From NCBI GenBank assembly GCA_028096805.1, contig JAOHDU010000002.1, forward strand, positions 1 through 64,000: 64,000 nt of DNA, given 5' to 3'. This document shows, piece by piece, positions 31,272 through 39,322 of this stretch. This DNA is from Pontimonas sp. GTDB lineage: Bacteria > Actinomycetota > Actinomycetes > Actinomycetales > Microbacteriaceae. The stretch's first letter is position 1; each line of letters begins with the position of its first letter. A program made the translations under genes and the position numbers. The notes under the pieces are model-generated. The model made no database searches, had not been told where the DNA came from, and worked only from the letters and a program-made list of their open reading frames with translations.

Positions 31272-31349
31272 GGCTTACCGGGTCTCGGGATGTGAGTGCA
31301 GGGGTTCAGGCCCCGGCTCCTCCGGCTCCTGACTGGTACCCTTGCCACG

Positions 31350-31369
31350 GCGAAAACCAGCGTTTTCGC
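31350..31369. terminator. Perfect 8-bp hairpin just before tRNA-Met
   Basis: GCGAAAAC, loop CAGC, GTTTTCGC. It lies 79 bases after katG and two bases before the tRNA. Either a katG terminator without a T-run or a processing stem in the tRNA precursor; a TACCCT -10-like box about 10 bases upstream favours the second. Confidence 0.45.
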
Positions 31370-31371
31370 GC

Positions 31372-31445
31372 GGGGCGGTAGCTCAGCTGGTTAGAGCAGC
31401 GGACTCATAATCCGTCGGTCACGGGTTCAAGTCCCGTCCGCCCTA
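31372..31445 (+). tRNA. tRNA-Met(CAU), elongator type
   Basis: Acceptor GGGGCGG/CCGCCCT (one G-U), D-arm AGCTCAGCTGGTTAGAGC, anticodon loop CTCATAA with CAT at about 31406-31408, T-loop GTTCAAGTCC. CCA is not encoded (CCG follows). CAU could also be tRNA-Ile2 read with lysidine; the body resembles actinobacterial elongator tRNA-Met. Its 3' half is duplicated at 32818-32861. Confidence 0.9.
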
Positions 31446-31446
31446 C
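31403..31446 (+). repeat. 44-base direct repeat, copy 1 (inside tRNA-Met), putative attL
   Basis: From the anticodon stem of tRNA-Met to one base past its discriminator. Identical to 32818-32861. Site-specific tyrosine integrases commonly use this part of a tRNA gene as attachment site. Confidence 0.85.
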
Positions 31447-31583
31447 CGGGTCCAGTTGCGATCACCGTCTGCGGTTCAACGCTTATGCGTTAGGTTTCCC
31501 TTTCAGCCCTCGGCTCTCACTTTTCTAGCGGCCCTTCTGCGAATGTTGACTTTTGACAACACATCTGAAATGCTCTGGTGCCC

Positions 31584-32639
31584 ATGAGGAATCTGTTTGG
31601 TTTGGCCGTTGTGGCAGTGGTTGTTTTCGTTACGGGTTGTAGCGCTCAAGAAGCGACAGATGTCGGCCCTCCTGCAGAGGTAAAAACTCAGGCAGAGTCC
31701 TCTTTGGAGGACGAAAACCAGGCGGCGTCCGAGGCGGAACCGTGCGACCCTTCTGTTGCTCACCCCAAGGGTGCCTTTGAATTTGCCCCCCAGCTTGATG
31801 ACAGCCTCCCCACGAAGTGGCGAGAGGAGTTTGCTGTGATCCTGGCCAACCTTCAAGAAGTTGCCCCCATTTCGCCGTGCCTTCATGACTTGACGGACAA
31901 TGAGACCGGGGAAAATTCGGCGAAGTCACCTATGAGCATTTATGCCTGGAGTAATACCGTGAGTAACCCGTGGCCTGAGGAGAGGCCCGGGATGGAAGGT
32001 ACCAGCATCTCTGGGAACGGAAGTGACACGTGGATGGTCCTGGAGATGCGTCCAGTCGATTTGGCTGACGGAAACATCTTCCAGTATTCCGTTATTGCCC
32101 ACGAGTACTGGCATGTTTACCAACGAGGAGCCTGGATGGCAGGTTCGCCTCCTCAGGGCAGTGGCTGGCCGGTCTGGATGTGGGAGGGCGGTGCGGGTGT
32201 GGTGGAGAACCTGTTCACCGCTGAGCACTATGGTTCCAGCGGCTTCGACAACAACTTGTCGCCCGTTATCGCGACCGCCCTCAGTAACCCTGCAGATTTT
32301 GAACTCTATGACAGGGATGGCGGCGCTGCTCAAGGCGAGTCAGACATGAACACCACCACATTTATGGTGCTCGCTTTGGCGAAAGAACTCCAGACCACTC
32401 AGGGCCTTACCGAAGAACAAGCCTTCGCCCTCGCGCTGAATCCGCCCGCCAAGCCAGACTCCGAGACCCCCTTCTTGGACGTTTTCGGGGTTAGCCTCGA
32501 CGCTTTCTACACGTCTTTGGCTCAGTACCCGGCCGTCGAAAGCGGTGAGGACTGGTTTGAGGGAACAGTTGTGGAGGCCTCGGTGGTGATGCCAAGCAAG
32601 GACTTGACGCTCACCGCAATTCTTCAGCCAACCGGTTGA
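31584..32639 (+). CDS. Putative secreted lipoprotein with gluzincin-like HExxH motif
   Basis: 351 residues. Lipoprotein signal peptide MRNLFGLAVVAVVVFVTGC with lipobox VTGC, then an acidic low-complexity linker (residues about 25-55). VIAHEYWHVYQRGAW near residue 180 contains HEYWH, and PVWMWEGGAGVVENL about 28 residues later supplies a Glu in the position used by gluzincin metalloproteases (HExxH...E). So a zinc-dependent peptidase at the outer face of the membrane is plausible. I recognise no named family. ATG 31584 gives the better signal peptide; GTG 31578 is two codons upstream. It is the only gene between the two tRNA-derived repeats, so it may have been acquired. Confidence 0.7.
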   Translation: MRNLFGLAVVAVVVFVTGCSAQEATDVGPPAEVKTQAESSLEDENQAASEAEPCDPSVAHPKGAFEFAPQLDDSLPTKWREEFAVILANLQEVAPISPCLHDLTDNETGENSAKSPMSIYAWSNTVSNPWPEERPGMEGTSISGNGSDTWMVLEMRPVDLADGNIFQYSVIAHEYWHVYQRGAWMAGSPPQGSGWPVWMWEGGAGVVENLFTAEHYGSSGFDNNLSPVIATALSNPADFELYDRDGGAAQGESDMNTTTFMVLALAKELQTTQGLTEEQAFALALNPPAKPDSETPFLDVFGVSLDAFYTSLAQYPAVESGEDWFEGTVVEASVVMPSKDLTLTAILQPTG

Positions 32640-32685
32640 ACTCTGAAGTGAGGGAACACCACGGTCCTGGCGTGTGCCCGGGGTC

Positions 32686-32729
32686 GGAGCGTGTGCACAT
32701 TTAGTGCACATCACCATCTCTCACGCTCC
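32686..32729. repeat. Nested inverted repeats inside the island
   Basis: Outer arms GGAGCGTG (32686-32693) and CACGCTCC (32722-32729); inner arms TGTGCAC (32692-32698) and GTGCACA (32704-32710) around ATTTA. It follows the lipoprotein gene by 46 bases and could terminate it or act in recombination. Confidence 0.6.
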
Positions 32730-32817
32730 ACCACCAGCCACGCCAAACCTCGCCTGTTTACTGGCATCCGCAACGGCAGCTACTGCCCTCTAACACCAGC
32801 TAATACCTAGGCACCGA

Positions 32818-32861
32818 ACTCATAATCCGTCGGTCACGGGTTCAAGTCCCGTCCGCCCTAC
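32818..32861 (+). repeat. 44-base direct repeat, copy 2 (tRNA-Met 3' fragment), putative attR
   Basis: Exact copy of the 3' half of tRNA-Met without any 5' half, so not a functional tRNA. It lies 77 bases from the end of the desaturase gene. Confidence 0.85.
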
Positions 32862-32938
32862 AGAGTTGAAAATTGGCAGTCCGCCGCCGGTGTTGTTGTC
32901 CGTTAGATGACGTTCGCGTTGAGGCGGTGTGATGGACT

Positions 32939-34030
32939 TCAGCGGCCTGCTACCTGAGCAGTCGGGCAGTCAAAGGGGTCCCTCGCGCCAATTCCGACCC
33001 TATTGAGGTAGCGCACAACGATTCCATAGGACTTCATCAGGGTGGTTTCGACATAGACGATTGAATGTTCCCGGCAGTACTGTTTGACCATTCGTGCCGC
33101 TTTGGCGAGTGCAGGTCGAGGCATGTTGGGGAACAAGTGGTGCTCCACCTGGTAATTCAGCCCGCCCATTGCGACATCCATGCCGGGCCCGCCGGTGATG
33201 TTGCGTGATGTCATGACCTGGCGCCGAAGGAAATCAACTTTTTCACCGGCGGGGATAATCGGCATGCCCTTGTGATTTGGGGCGAAGGACCCGCCCATGT
33301 ACACGCCAAAGATGGCCAGTTGCGTGACCAAAAAGACGGTGCCCACTCCCCAGGGCATGAACCAGAAAACAAGCCCAGAAAGAGTGATGTGGCGAGCGAA
33401 CAGCATCGCAATTTCCGAGCCGCGTCTGTCTACTTTTCCTCTCGAAAAAGCACTCTTGAAGCCTTGAATGTGGAGGTTTAGACCCTCCAGGGTAAGCAAG
33501 GGGAAAAACAACCAGCCCTGTCGTTTCACGATGGCGCGTTGCAATCCTGTGGTGGTGGGGGCCTTCTCTTCGTGAAAAACAACGACAGCGCTATCGATGT
33601 CAGGATCTTTGCCGACCGTGTTGGGATTGGCGTGATGACGTGAATGTTTGTTCATCCACCAGGAATAACTGATTCCGACCACAAGGTTGGCGATGATGCG
33701 ACCCCACGTGTCGTTGGCTGTGCCACTGGCAAATACTGCTTTATGAGCCAATTCGTGGGCAAGAAAAGCAAACTGCGTCAGGACAATCGCCAGTAATGGA
33801 GCAAGTGCAACCACCCACCACGAGGTCCCCACCAGCGCCATGGCAGCCACTGTGATGGCTAGCAGTACTGCCAAGATCGAGCTCAGCACCGCGTAATACC
33901 CGGGGCGTCGCTTGAGTAAGCCAGCGTCTCTAACGCGCTGAATCAAGCCTGAATAGTCTGAGGTGTAGGGGTGGGCACCCGGGTCGACCCGGGAGGTGAC
34001 GACGTTTCCTGTTTCAATAACTATCGACAT
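32939..34030 (-). CDS. Membrane fatty acid desaturase
   Basis: 363 residues. Di-iron membrane desaturase that puts double bonds in acyl chains. The three His boxes are intact: HELAHK near residue 92, HSRHH near 128 and QVEHHLFP near 305; four hydrophobic segments flank them. QVEHH is typical of acyl-lipid or linoleoyl-CoA (DesA3-like) desaturases. ATG 34030. The 270-base region between it and the divergent photolyase-like gene carries GCAAGCTTGC (34153-34162) and a GCAGG/CCTGC hairpin (34161-34176). Confidence 0.92.
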   Translation of the reverse strand: MSIVIETGNVVTSRVDPGAHPYTSDYSGLIQRVRDAGLLKRRPGYYAVLSSILAVLLAITVAAMALVGTSWWVVALAPLLAIVLTQFAFLAHELAHKAVFASGTANDTWGRIIANLVVGISYSWWMNKHSRHHANPNTVGKDPDIDSAVVVFHEEKAPTTTGLQRAIVKRQGWLFFPLLTLEGLNLHIQGFKSAFSRGKVDRRGSEIAMLFARHITLSGLVFWFMPWGVGTVFLVTQLAIFGVYMGGSFAPNHKGMPIIPAGEKVDFLRRQVMTSRNITGGPGMDVAMGGLNYQVEHHLFPNMPRPALAKAARMVKQYCREHSIVYVETTLMKSYGIVVRYLNRVGIGARDPFDCPTAQVAGR

Positions 34031-34285
34031 GGGTGCTCGTCTCAGGTAAGCGGACTTCCCAGCCTGGAGAGACGTTCACACCGCCTAGATATCCACAGGC
34101 TATCTGGTGAGTCTCTGATTCTTGCGTGCACGTCGCGTGTTGCGCTGTGGGCGCAAGCTTGCAGGCGGCTACCTGCGGCGCCATGGGCAATAGCGGGGCA
34201 CCCTCATCGGCGACATCCCTTCTGTGTGGCGGCAACTGTGAACCAGGTTTTCTGCGCGTCATCGTCTGTTGTTTCGCCCCCGCGC

Positions 34286-34291
34286 TAACCT
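34286..34291 (+). promoter_or_regulatory. -10 box of the photolyase-like gene
   Basis: TAACCT nine bases before ATG 34301, so the mRNA would have almost no 5' leader. Confidence 0.45.
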
Positions 34292-34300
34292 AACCGCATC

Positions 34301-35509
34301 ATGCAAACCGCGCCTCTGGATATCTCACCTGATGCTCTCACCATCATCGAGCGCGATTTTGCGGGGCTGTATTCGGGTGAACTCGGGCTGAGCTCTCTTG
34401 CCGGAGGACAGAGCGCAGCTGACGCTGCGCTCGCAACACTTGATGTCACCGGGTACGCCTCCCGCCGGTCGCAGGTTTTTCCCGACGCGTCACGCGGGGC
34501 GACCGTGCTTTCTCCGTACATTCGCCACAACATTCTGACTCTGGACTCCGTCTGGAAACGCGTGGGGGACGCTCCGCCAGGCGATCGTCAGAAGTTTCGG
34601 GATGAATTGCTGTGGCAGGAGTATGCGCGACACCTCTATGCCCGGGTGGGAGTCCGCCTTTTTGAAAACCTGAGATTCGAGGCCCCATGGGACGGCCCCG
34701 GTGACGGTTGGGCCGGCGACATGCTCTGTGTGGAGGAGGTGACCTCCGAGCTTGAGCGCGATGGTTGGTTGGTGAATCAGACCCGCATGTGGCTGGCATC
34801 TCACTGGAGTGTTCGCAACGGTGCGGGCTGGATCCACGGCCAAGAGCGGATGCATCGTGAACTCATCGATGGATCCCGAGCAGCAAACCTGCTCGGTTGG
34901 CAGTGGACGGTAGGGGCGGGGACAGGGAAACCTTACGGTTTTGCCCGGTGGCAGGTCGAGAAAAGAGCGCCCGGTTTGTGTCAGCGGTGTCCGCTGGCCA
35001 CAAACTGCCCGATTCAAGAGTTTCCGGACACAGAGCCCCCACCCCCGGTACCAAACGAGCCTCTTCTGAATGGCGATCCTGATGTGGGGCGAACGACAGG
35101 GCCTGTGACTCCGGTTCGCTCACGCACCCCCGACCGCGTATTGCTCACAATTGACTCTCTCGGGGACGAGGATCCCGCGTTGGCGGCACACCCCGCTTTG
35201 CCAGCGGTGTTTGTGTTCAATGCTCCCGCGCTCGAAAAGCTTCAGCTCAGCGCGCGGCGGCTCGGTTTCTACCTTCAGACGCTGCAAGATTTGGCACACC
35301 GTCGCGACGTAGTAGTTCTTTTCGGGGATCCCTACGAGTACGCCTCACACCACGATGTTGCGGTTACGTATGCGCCGGTGCCGTCTTTTCAGAAATTCAC
35401 CCGGCTTGCAGAAATTTATCCCTACCCGTGGTTGCGGCCACCGCACAGTGGCTCCGTTCGGAGTTTTTCATCGTGGCGCAAAAAGTTGAGCCCACGCGGA
35501 TCGGGTTAG
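34301..35509 (+). CDS. Photolyase/cryptochrome-like flavoprotein with permuted domain order
   Basis: 402 residues. The first about 240 are the FAD-binding catalytic domain of the photolyase/cryptochrome superfamily: ATVLSPYIRHNILTLDSVW near 67, DELLWQEYARHLYARVG near 101, MWLASHWSVRNGAGWIHGQ, and the FAD-contacting LIDGSRAANLLGWQWTVGAGTGKPY near 188-212. Cys143, Cys227, Cys230 and Cys236 are spaced 84-3-6; FeS-type bacterial photolyases use four Cys spaced about 88-3-13, so a 4Fe-4S cluster is plausible. After a Pro-rich linker (240-265) comes a segment resembling the photolyase alpha/beta domain (VLLTIDSLGDEDPALAAH, LPAVFVFN, LSARRLGFYLQTLQDL, FGDPYE), which is normally N-terminal. DNA repair or light sensing cannot be told apart. 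Confidence 0.8.
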   Translation: MQTAPLDISPDALTIIERDFAGLYSGELGLSSLAGGQSAADAALATLDVTGYASRRSQVFPDASRGATVLSPYIRHNILTLDSVWKRVGDAPPGDRQKFRDELLWQEYARHLYARVGVRLFENLRFEAPWDGPGDGWAGDMLCVEEVTSELERDGWLVNQTRMWLASHWSVRNGAGWIHGQERMHRELIDGSRAANLLGWQWTVGAGTGKPYGFARWQVEKRAPGLCQRCPLATNCPIQEFPDTEPPPPVPNEPLLNGDPDVGRTTGPVTPVRSRTPDRVLLTIDSLGDEDPALAAHPALPAVFVFNAPALEKLQLSARRLGFYLQTLQDLAHRRDVVVLFGDPYEYASHHDVAVTYAPVPSFQKFTRLAEIYPYPWLRPPHSGSVRSFSSWRKKLSPRGSG

Positions 35510-35650
35510 CAGCCCGCTAGGAGTGGCTGGGTGTCGACTTTTGGCCCTACACACGTGATTGCGCTGCGGCGGGTCTGCTCGGGACCGGACCGCGGAGGCG
35601 CAGTCATGGAGTGACCGGGAGGCCATCTTGACTCTGTGCGCGTAGGCTTG

Positions 35651-35680
35651 AGCGGTGCCCATCGGTGCCCAGCGGTGCAC
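35651..35680. repeat. Three tandem 10-base repeats upstream of the MFS gene
   Basis: AGCGGTGCCC, ATCGGTGCCC, AGCGGTGCAC in direct succession, just behind a TAGGCT box (35643-35648). The gap 35510-35722 between photolyase-like and MFS genes holds nothing else that I recognise. Confidence 0.6.
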
Positions 35681-35722
35681 AGTAAGCCTCCCTCATCACC
35701 GAGAGATAAGGATTCCTGCCTC

Positions 35723-36916
35723 GTGTCGACTCCACTCGCCCAGCCCAAAATTTTTGTCTGGTTTCTTGCCGCTGCCGGTTTGTTCTTTGCGCGGGCTCTC
35801 TTGTTTTCTACTTGGCTCTCGCGTGCTCCGGAGGTCCAGCAGTCACTGTCTTTGAACACGGCTCAAATGGGTCTTTTGGTCATGCTGTTTCCCCTCGGCG
35901 GCCTGGCGGGAATTCTCTTTGCCAATGCATTGATGGACCGTTTTGGGTCGAGAAAAGTCGGGGTCGGGATTTTCACCTTGGGCGCGGTGTCCATCGGAAC
36001 ACTCGGTTTTTCACTGGACCAGGGAGTATTGGCCATTTCAGCCATTGCTATCTTCGGGATGGGGTTGCCCATGGCGATCGCTGACTTCTTGGGAAATTTT
36101 GAGGGAACAGCCGTTGACCGGGTATCAAAAAAGAGTCTCTTCCCCGCCATTCACGCCGCCTTTGGAATCGGCATGCTGCTCGCTGCGGGAGGCGCGTCGC
36201 TCGCTATTGACGCTGGCTGGAGCCTCAGCGCGAACTACCTTCTGGTCGCCGCGATTGTTGGCCTTATCGCTGTTGCTTCCTCTCTGAAGTTGCCCAATCG
36301 TGAGAAGCCAGCTGCTCGCCCAAAGGGCGAAGAGCGAAAACTGTCTTTGGCGGTCTGGAAAGAGAAGCGCACCTTGCTCATCGGAGTAATCGGCTTTTCG
36401 TTCATCATGGCCGAAATCTCCGCTGGCACATGGGTGCCCATTGCGCTCACCAGTTCTGGTTTCTCGGGGTCTGCAGCAGCAATTGCCTTCGGAGTCTTTT
36501 GGATTGTGATTACCATCGGTCGAGTGGGTGGGGGCTTCTTGGTCGAAGCCATTGGCCGCTATCCGACGATTCTGCTCTCCACCCTGGTGACCGCATCGGG
36601 AATTTTGGTCTTCATGCTCGTCGATTTCATCGCCTTGCCGTTCGTGGGCCTTGTGTTGTGGGGTCTGGGGATGTCGCTCGGGTTCCCACTTGCGGTGACG
36701 GCGATGAGCGATGACCCCGAAAAGGCGCCCTTCCGGATCAACATGATCATTACGGTCGTGTACATCTCCAGCATCACTGTCGGGCCGGCCCTGGGAAGTG
36801 TCGGTGAGTTGGCCGGTATTTATGTGGCTTTTGGGATTCCGCTTGCCCTTATGGTGATTTCGGCGATTTTGTCGCCAGTGACCAAGCCGCTGCCAAAAGA
36901 GGAGTTCTCCTCCTAG
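35723..36916 (+). CDS. MFS transporter
   Basis: 397 residues with 12 predicted helices. The loop 2-3 motif MDRFGSRKVGVG near residue 73 is the MFS motif A variant (G-x3-D-R-x-G). It resembles the YbjJ/fucose-permease-like group by overall layout (inference). I take GTG 35723 with AAGGA at 35707-35711 and the N-terminus STPLAQPKIFVWFL; the frame is open upstream to 35636. Substrate unknown. It converges with the DoxX gene with a 4-base overlap. Confidence 0.85.
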   Translation: MSTPLAQPKIFVWFLAAAGLFFARALLFSTWLSRAPEVQQSLSLNTAQMGLLVMLFPLGGLAGILFANALMDRFGSRKVGVGIFTLGAVSIGTLGFSLDQGVLAISAIAIFGMGLPMAIADFLGNFEGTAVDRVSKKSLFPAIHAAFGIGMLLAAGGASLAIDAGWSLSANYLLVAAIVGLIAVASSLKLPNREKPAARPKGEERKLSLAVWKEKRTLLIGVIGFSFIMAEISAGTWVPIALTSSGFSGSAAAIAFGVFWIVITIGRVGGGFLVEAIGRYPTILLSTLVTASGILVFMLVDFIALPFVGLVLWGLGMSLGFPLAVTAMSDDPEKAPFRINMIITVVYISSITVGPALGSVGELAGIYVAFGIPLALMVISAILSPVTKPLPKEEFSS

Positions 36917-37338
36917 CCCATTGCGTTTGTGGGGTTATCCCGCAGGCCCTTCAGGTAAGCGATTGAGGAGCTGGACCACAGTGCCCAGATCACGAGCAGC
37001 GGTTGGAAAAACAGGCGCACAAGTCGCGCGTTGTCGGTGCCCAGGCCAAAAGCGTCAATGCCTTCCACATACTGATTAATGTTTCCAGGGAAGATCGCAA
37101 TAAAGAACGCGGCTGTTGTCAGACCAGCTACTGCAGCCACACGGCCTCGGGTGAACAGCGCAAGACCCAGCGCGATTTCTACTACCCCAGACGCGAGGAC
37201 GACAAAGTCGGCATCGAGGGGCAACCAAGTCGGCACCTGGGCTTGAAACTCCTGCCGCGCAAACGTCAAGTGCGAGAATCCGGCATACACCAGCGCTAAA
37301 CCAAGAGTGATTCGTGCTGCACCTTTGAGAAATCTCAT
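36913..37338 (-). CDS. DoxX-family membrane protein
   Basis: 141 residues, four hydrophobic segments. GLALVYAGFSHLTFARQEFQAQVPTWLP at the N-terminus, VVEIALGLALF, and the C-terminal FFQPLLVIWALW match DoxX-like small membrane proteins; members are linked to redox and sulfur stress in actinobacteria. Convergent with the MFS gene. Confidence 0.85.
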   Translation of the reverse strand: MRFLKGAARITLGLALVYAGFSHLTFARQEFQAQVPTWLPLDADFVVLASGVVEIALGLALFTRGRVAAVAGLTTAAFFIAIFPGNINQYVEGIDAFGLGTDNARLVRLFFQPLLVIWALWSSSSIAYLKGLRDNPTNAMG

Positions 37339-37429
37339 GACCCCACTCTAGGCAGGGTTACGCGATGGCTGTCGCCGCGGGCGTTCAGCTGACCCGCGGT
37401 GCCATGAGGCACGGCTGCGGTATCGCTTG

Positions 37430-39322
37430 CTACCGGGCGGTCACGCGCTCGCCCAAGCCCAACTGCTCGTTTAGCGCTCGGTTTTGTCGGTTTTTCATCG
37501 CCAGGATCGATGCGATGAGGGCAATTCCCGAGAGCGCCACCAGGGAGAGTGCACCGGCAGCAATCCGGGCTCCATCCCCATCAGCCACTGCGGCAAGCAG
37601 CGCATCGGTAAACCACGCCAGCGGTGTGAGGCCCTCGAGGACCCGATAGGGGGCGGGGAAGACTTCGGTGGGCACGAGTGAACCGACGCTGGCGATCTGA
37701 ATCACAGCTGCAGCGATAGAGACAGCGGGAACCCACGTGGGTCGCCACACCCACAGCAGGAAGTGGAGGGAGAGATAGGCAAAAACTCCCGCTCCCACAA
37801 CTACCGAGGTGGCTCCCACGGTGCCCCACTCGGCGCCACCCAAAGTATGCATGAGAGCCAGTGCGATGAGGCCCTGAAGGAGACCCAGCCCCAGCAGTGG
37901 TGTGAGTGAACGCCACACGAGCGTCCGGGGACCACGGTTTCCCGTTAGCGACAATGCTGTGAGCGGGGGAGCCATGACCATAGTGACGAGCATGACGAGC
38001 CACAGACCCAACGGAATGATCACGCTGGCAAGGGTGGGCTGCACCCCCACAGCGTCACTTCGGTCCTGGGCGTCAAACACCACAGGAGAGACCAGAGCCT
38101 CTAGTGCGCTCTCGCTGGGGACGGAAATGTCGTTATTCGAAAGCTCCTCGGCGCCTTCCGAGAGGCCATCAGCAAATTCTGCGGTTCCTTCCGCAATCTC
38201 GGTGGCGGCCGAATCCAATTCGCCCACCCCATCTGCGAGCCCAGATATTCCCTCCGCGAAATCAGCGGTTGCGTCCCGGAATTCGTTAGAGGCATCAGCC
38301 AGTTCCTGCCCCGACGTATCGAGCGCATCCGCACCCTTGTCCACGCCGATAATTCCGGTCGTGAGCCCAGAGAGAGCTTCGCTGGTCTGTGTCGAGAGGG
38401 TGGCCCCACCCGCGGCGGTCAACGCAAGATTTTGCTCCACTGCTTGAAGAGTAGATTTGCCCACCGAGGCATCTAGACCTGAGATGTACGCATTGAGCGA
38501 GCTCAAAGTGGCTGACAGCGTGGAGACGCCGGCGGTGTAATCGCTGATACCGCTGGAGAGGGCGCCCAGCCCACTGGTTCCCGCGGAAAGAGCATCCAGG
38601 CCGTCGCTGAGAGCGGTCACTCCATCGGCATAATCCCCGAGTCCGTCGTCGAACGTTGCGTACCCACTGGCGAGATCGCTCGCTCCATCATCGAGATCGG
38701 GCATTTCCGCAGCGAGCTCGGACATACCTTCAGCGAATTCTTCCGTTCCTTCGGCAAGTTTCGTGGCGGCGTCAGCAGCCTCCTCAAACGCATCCCCGAG
38801 GTCTACGATGACGGTGAAGAGCCCCTCGGTGGCGGCTTCAGCGAATTCGACGCTCAAAGCCCGCGCGATGGAGTCGCCCACTTGGTCGCCCAAAACGCCG
38901 GCGAGATAGCTCCGCGAGGGGTCAGTCCGCACGGTGAACTGAGCCTGTTCGGGGCTGCTTTCCCCGAGCGTTGATACCGCAGCGGAGAACTCAGCGGGAA
39001 TCTCAAAAATGGCGTAGACCTCGCCGGCCGCGAGCAGAGTGTTTGCCGCCTCCGTGCTGGTGATGACCCACTCCACCTCCGTGTCATCGCCCGAGACAAG
39101 TTCGGTGATCAGCGGTTTCGAAGCGAGGATAATCTCCTCTTCGCCGTCATCGTTGGCGGTTTCCACGAGCTCGTCATTGTTGACCAGTGCTACGGGAATC
39201 CGTTCGAGAGCGGTGTCTGCACTTGAGGTCAGGCCCAACAAGCTGCCGACAACGACAACGGGCATAGCTAGTGCCACAATCGCCCACCAGAGCCGAGAAC
39301 GCTGCGGAGTACGTGCTTTCAT
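37430..39322 (-). CDS. YhgE/Pip-type membrane protein
   Basis: 630 residues. One N-terminal helix (WWAIVALAMPVVVVGSLLGL), a large extracytoplasmic coiled-coil-like domain (residues about 45-430) with repeated DGxxxLxxG heptads such as LADGVGELDSAATEIAEG, and five to six C-terminal helices resembling an ABC-2 permease. This is the YhgE/Pip layout, seen with MMPL exporters and type VII secretion proteins. It overlaps mmpL by 4 bases and is the last gene of the tetR-mmpL-yhgE operon. Confidence 0.88.
   Translation of the reverse strand: MKARTPQRSRLWWAIVALAMPVVVVGSLLGLTSSADTALERIPVALVNNDELVETANDDGEEEIILASKPLITELVSGDDTEVEWVITSTEAANTLLAAGEVYAIFEIPAEFSAAVSTLGESSPEQAQFTVRTDPSRSYLAGVLGDQVGDSIARALSVEFAEAATEGLFTVIVDLGDAFEEAADAATKLAEGTEEFAEGMSELAAEMPDLDDGASDLASGYATFDDGLGDYADGVTALSDGLDALSAGTSGLGALSSGISDYTAGVSTLSATLSSLNAYISGLDASVGKSTLQAVEQNLALTAAGGATLSTQTSEALSGLTTGIIGVDKGADALDTSGQELADASNEFRDATADFAEGISGLADGVGELDSAATEIAEGTAEFADGLSEGAEELSNNDISVPSESALEALVSPVVFDAQDRSDAVGVQPTLASVIIPLGLWLVMLVTMVMAPPLTALSLTGNRGPRTLVWRSLTPLLGLGLLQGLIALALMHTLGGAEWGTVGATSVVVGAGVFAYLSLHFLLWVWRPTWVPAVSIAAAVIQIASVGSLVPTEVFPAPYRVLEGLTPLAWFTDALLAAVADGDGARIAAGALSLVALSGIALIASILAMKNRQNRALNEQLGLGERVTAR

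Larger units (their letters stand above)
31403..32861 (+). mobile_element. Putative 1.4-kb att-bounded island at tRNA-Met
   Basis: The segment between an intact tRNA-Met and an exact 44-base copy of its 3' half, the standard footprint of integration at a tRNA gene. It holds one complete gene (a lipoprotein with HExxH), nested inverted repeats at 32686-32729, and no integrase. It is therefore either a deletion remnant of a larger island or a small non-autonomous element mobilised from elsewhere. The att-like repeat is seen directly; mobility is inferred. Confidence 0.6.

Noticed and set aside
32818-32861. A second tRNA-Met gene
   Set aside because: Only the 3' half is present; acceptor 5' strand and D-arm are missing.
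34153-34176. GCAAGCTTGC palindrome and adjacent hairpin in the desaturase/photolyase-like gap
   Set aside because: Short, GC-rich and without position relative to a promoter that I could establish; mentioned only in the desaturase entry.
35655-35855. GTG frame six bases after a TAGGCT box upstream of the MFS gene, as a leader peptide
   Set aside because: The frame runs far into the MFS gene, has no run of one amino acid and looks like a shadow frame.
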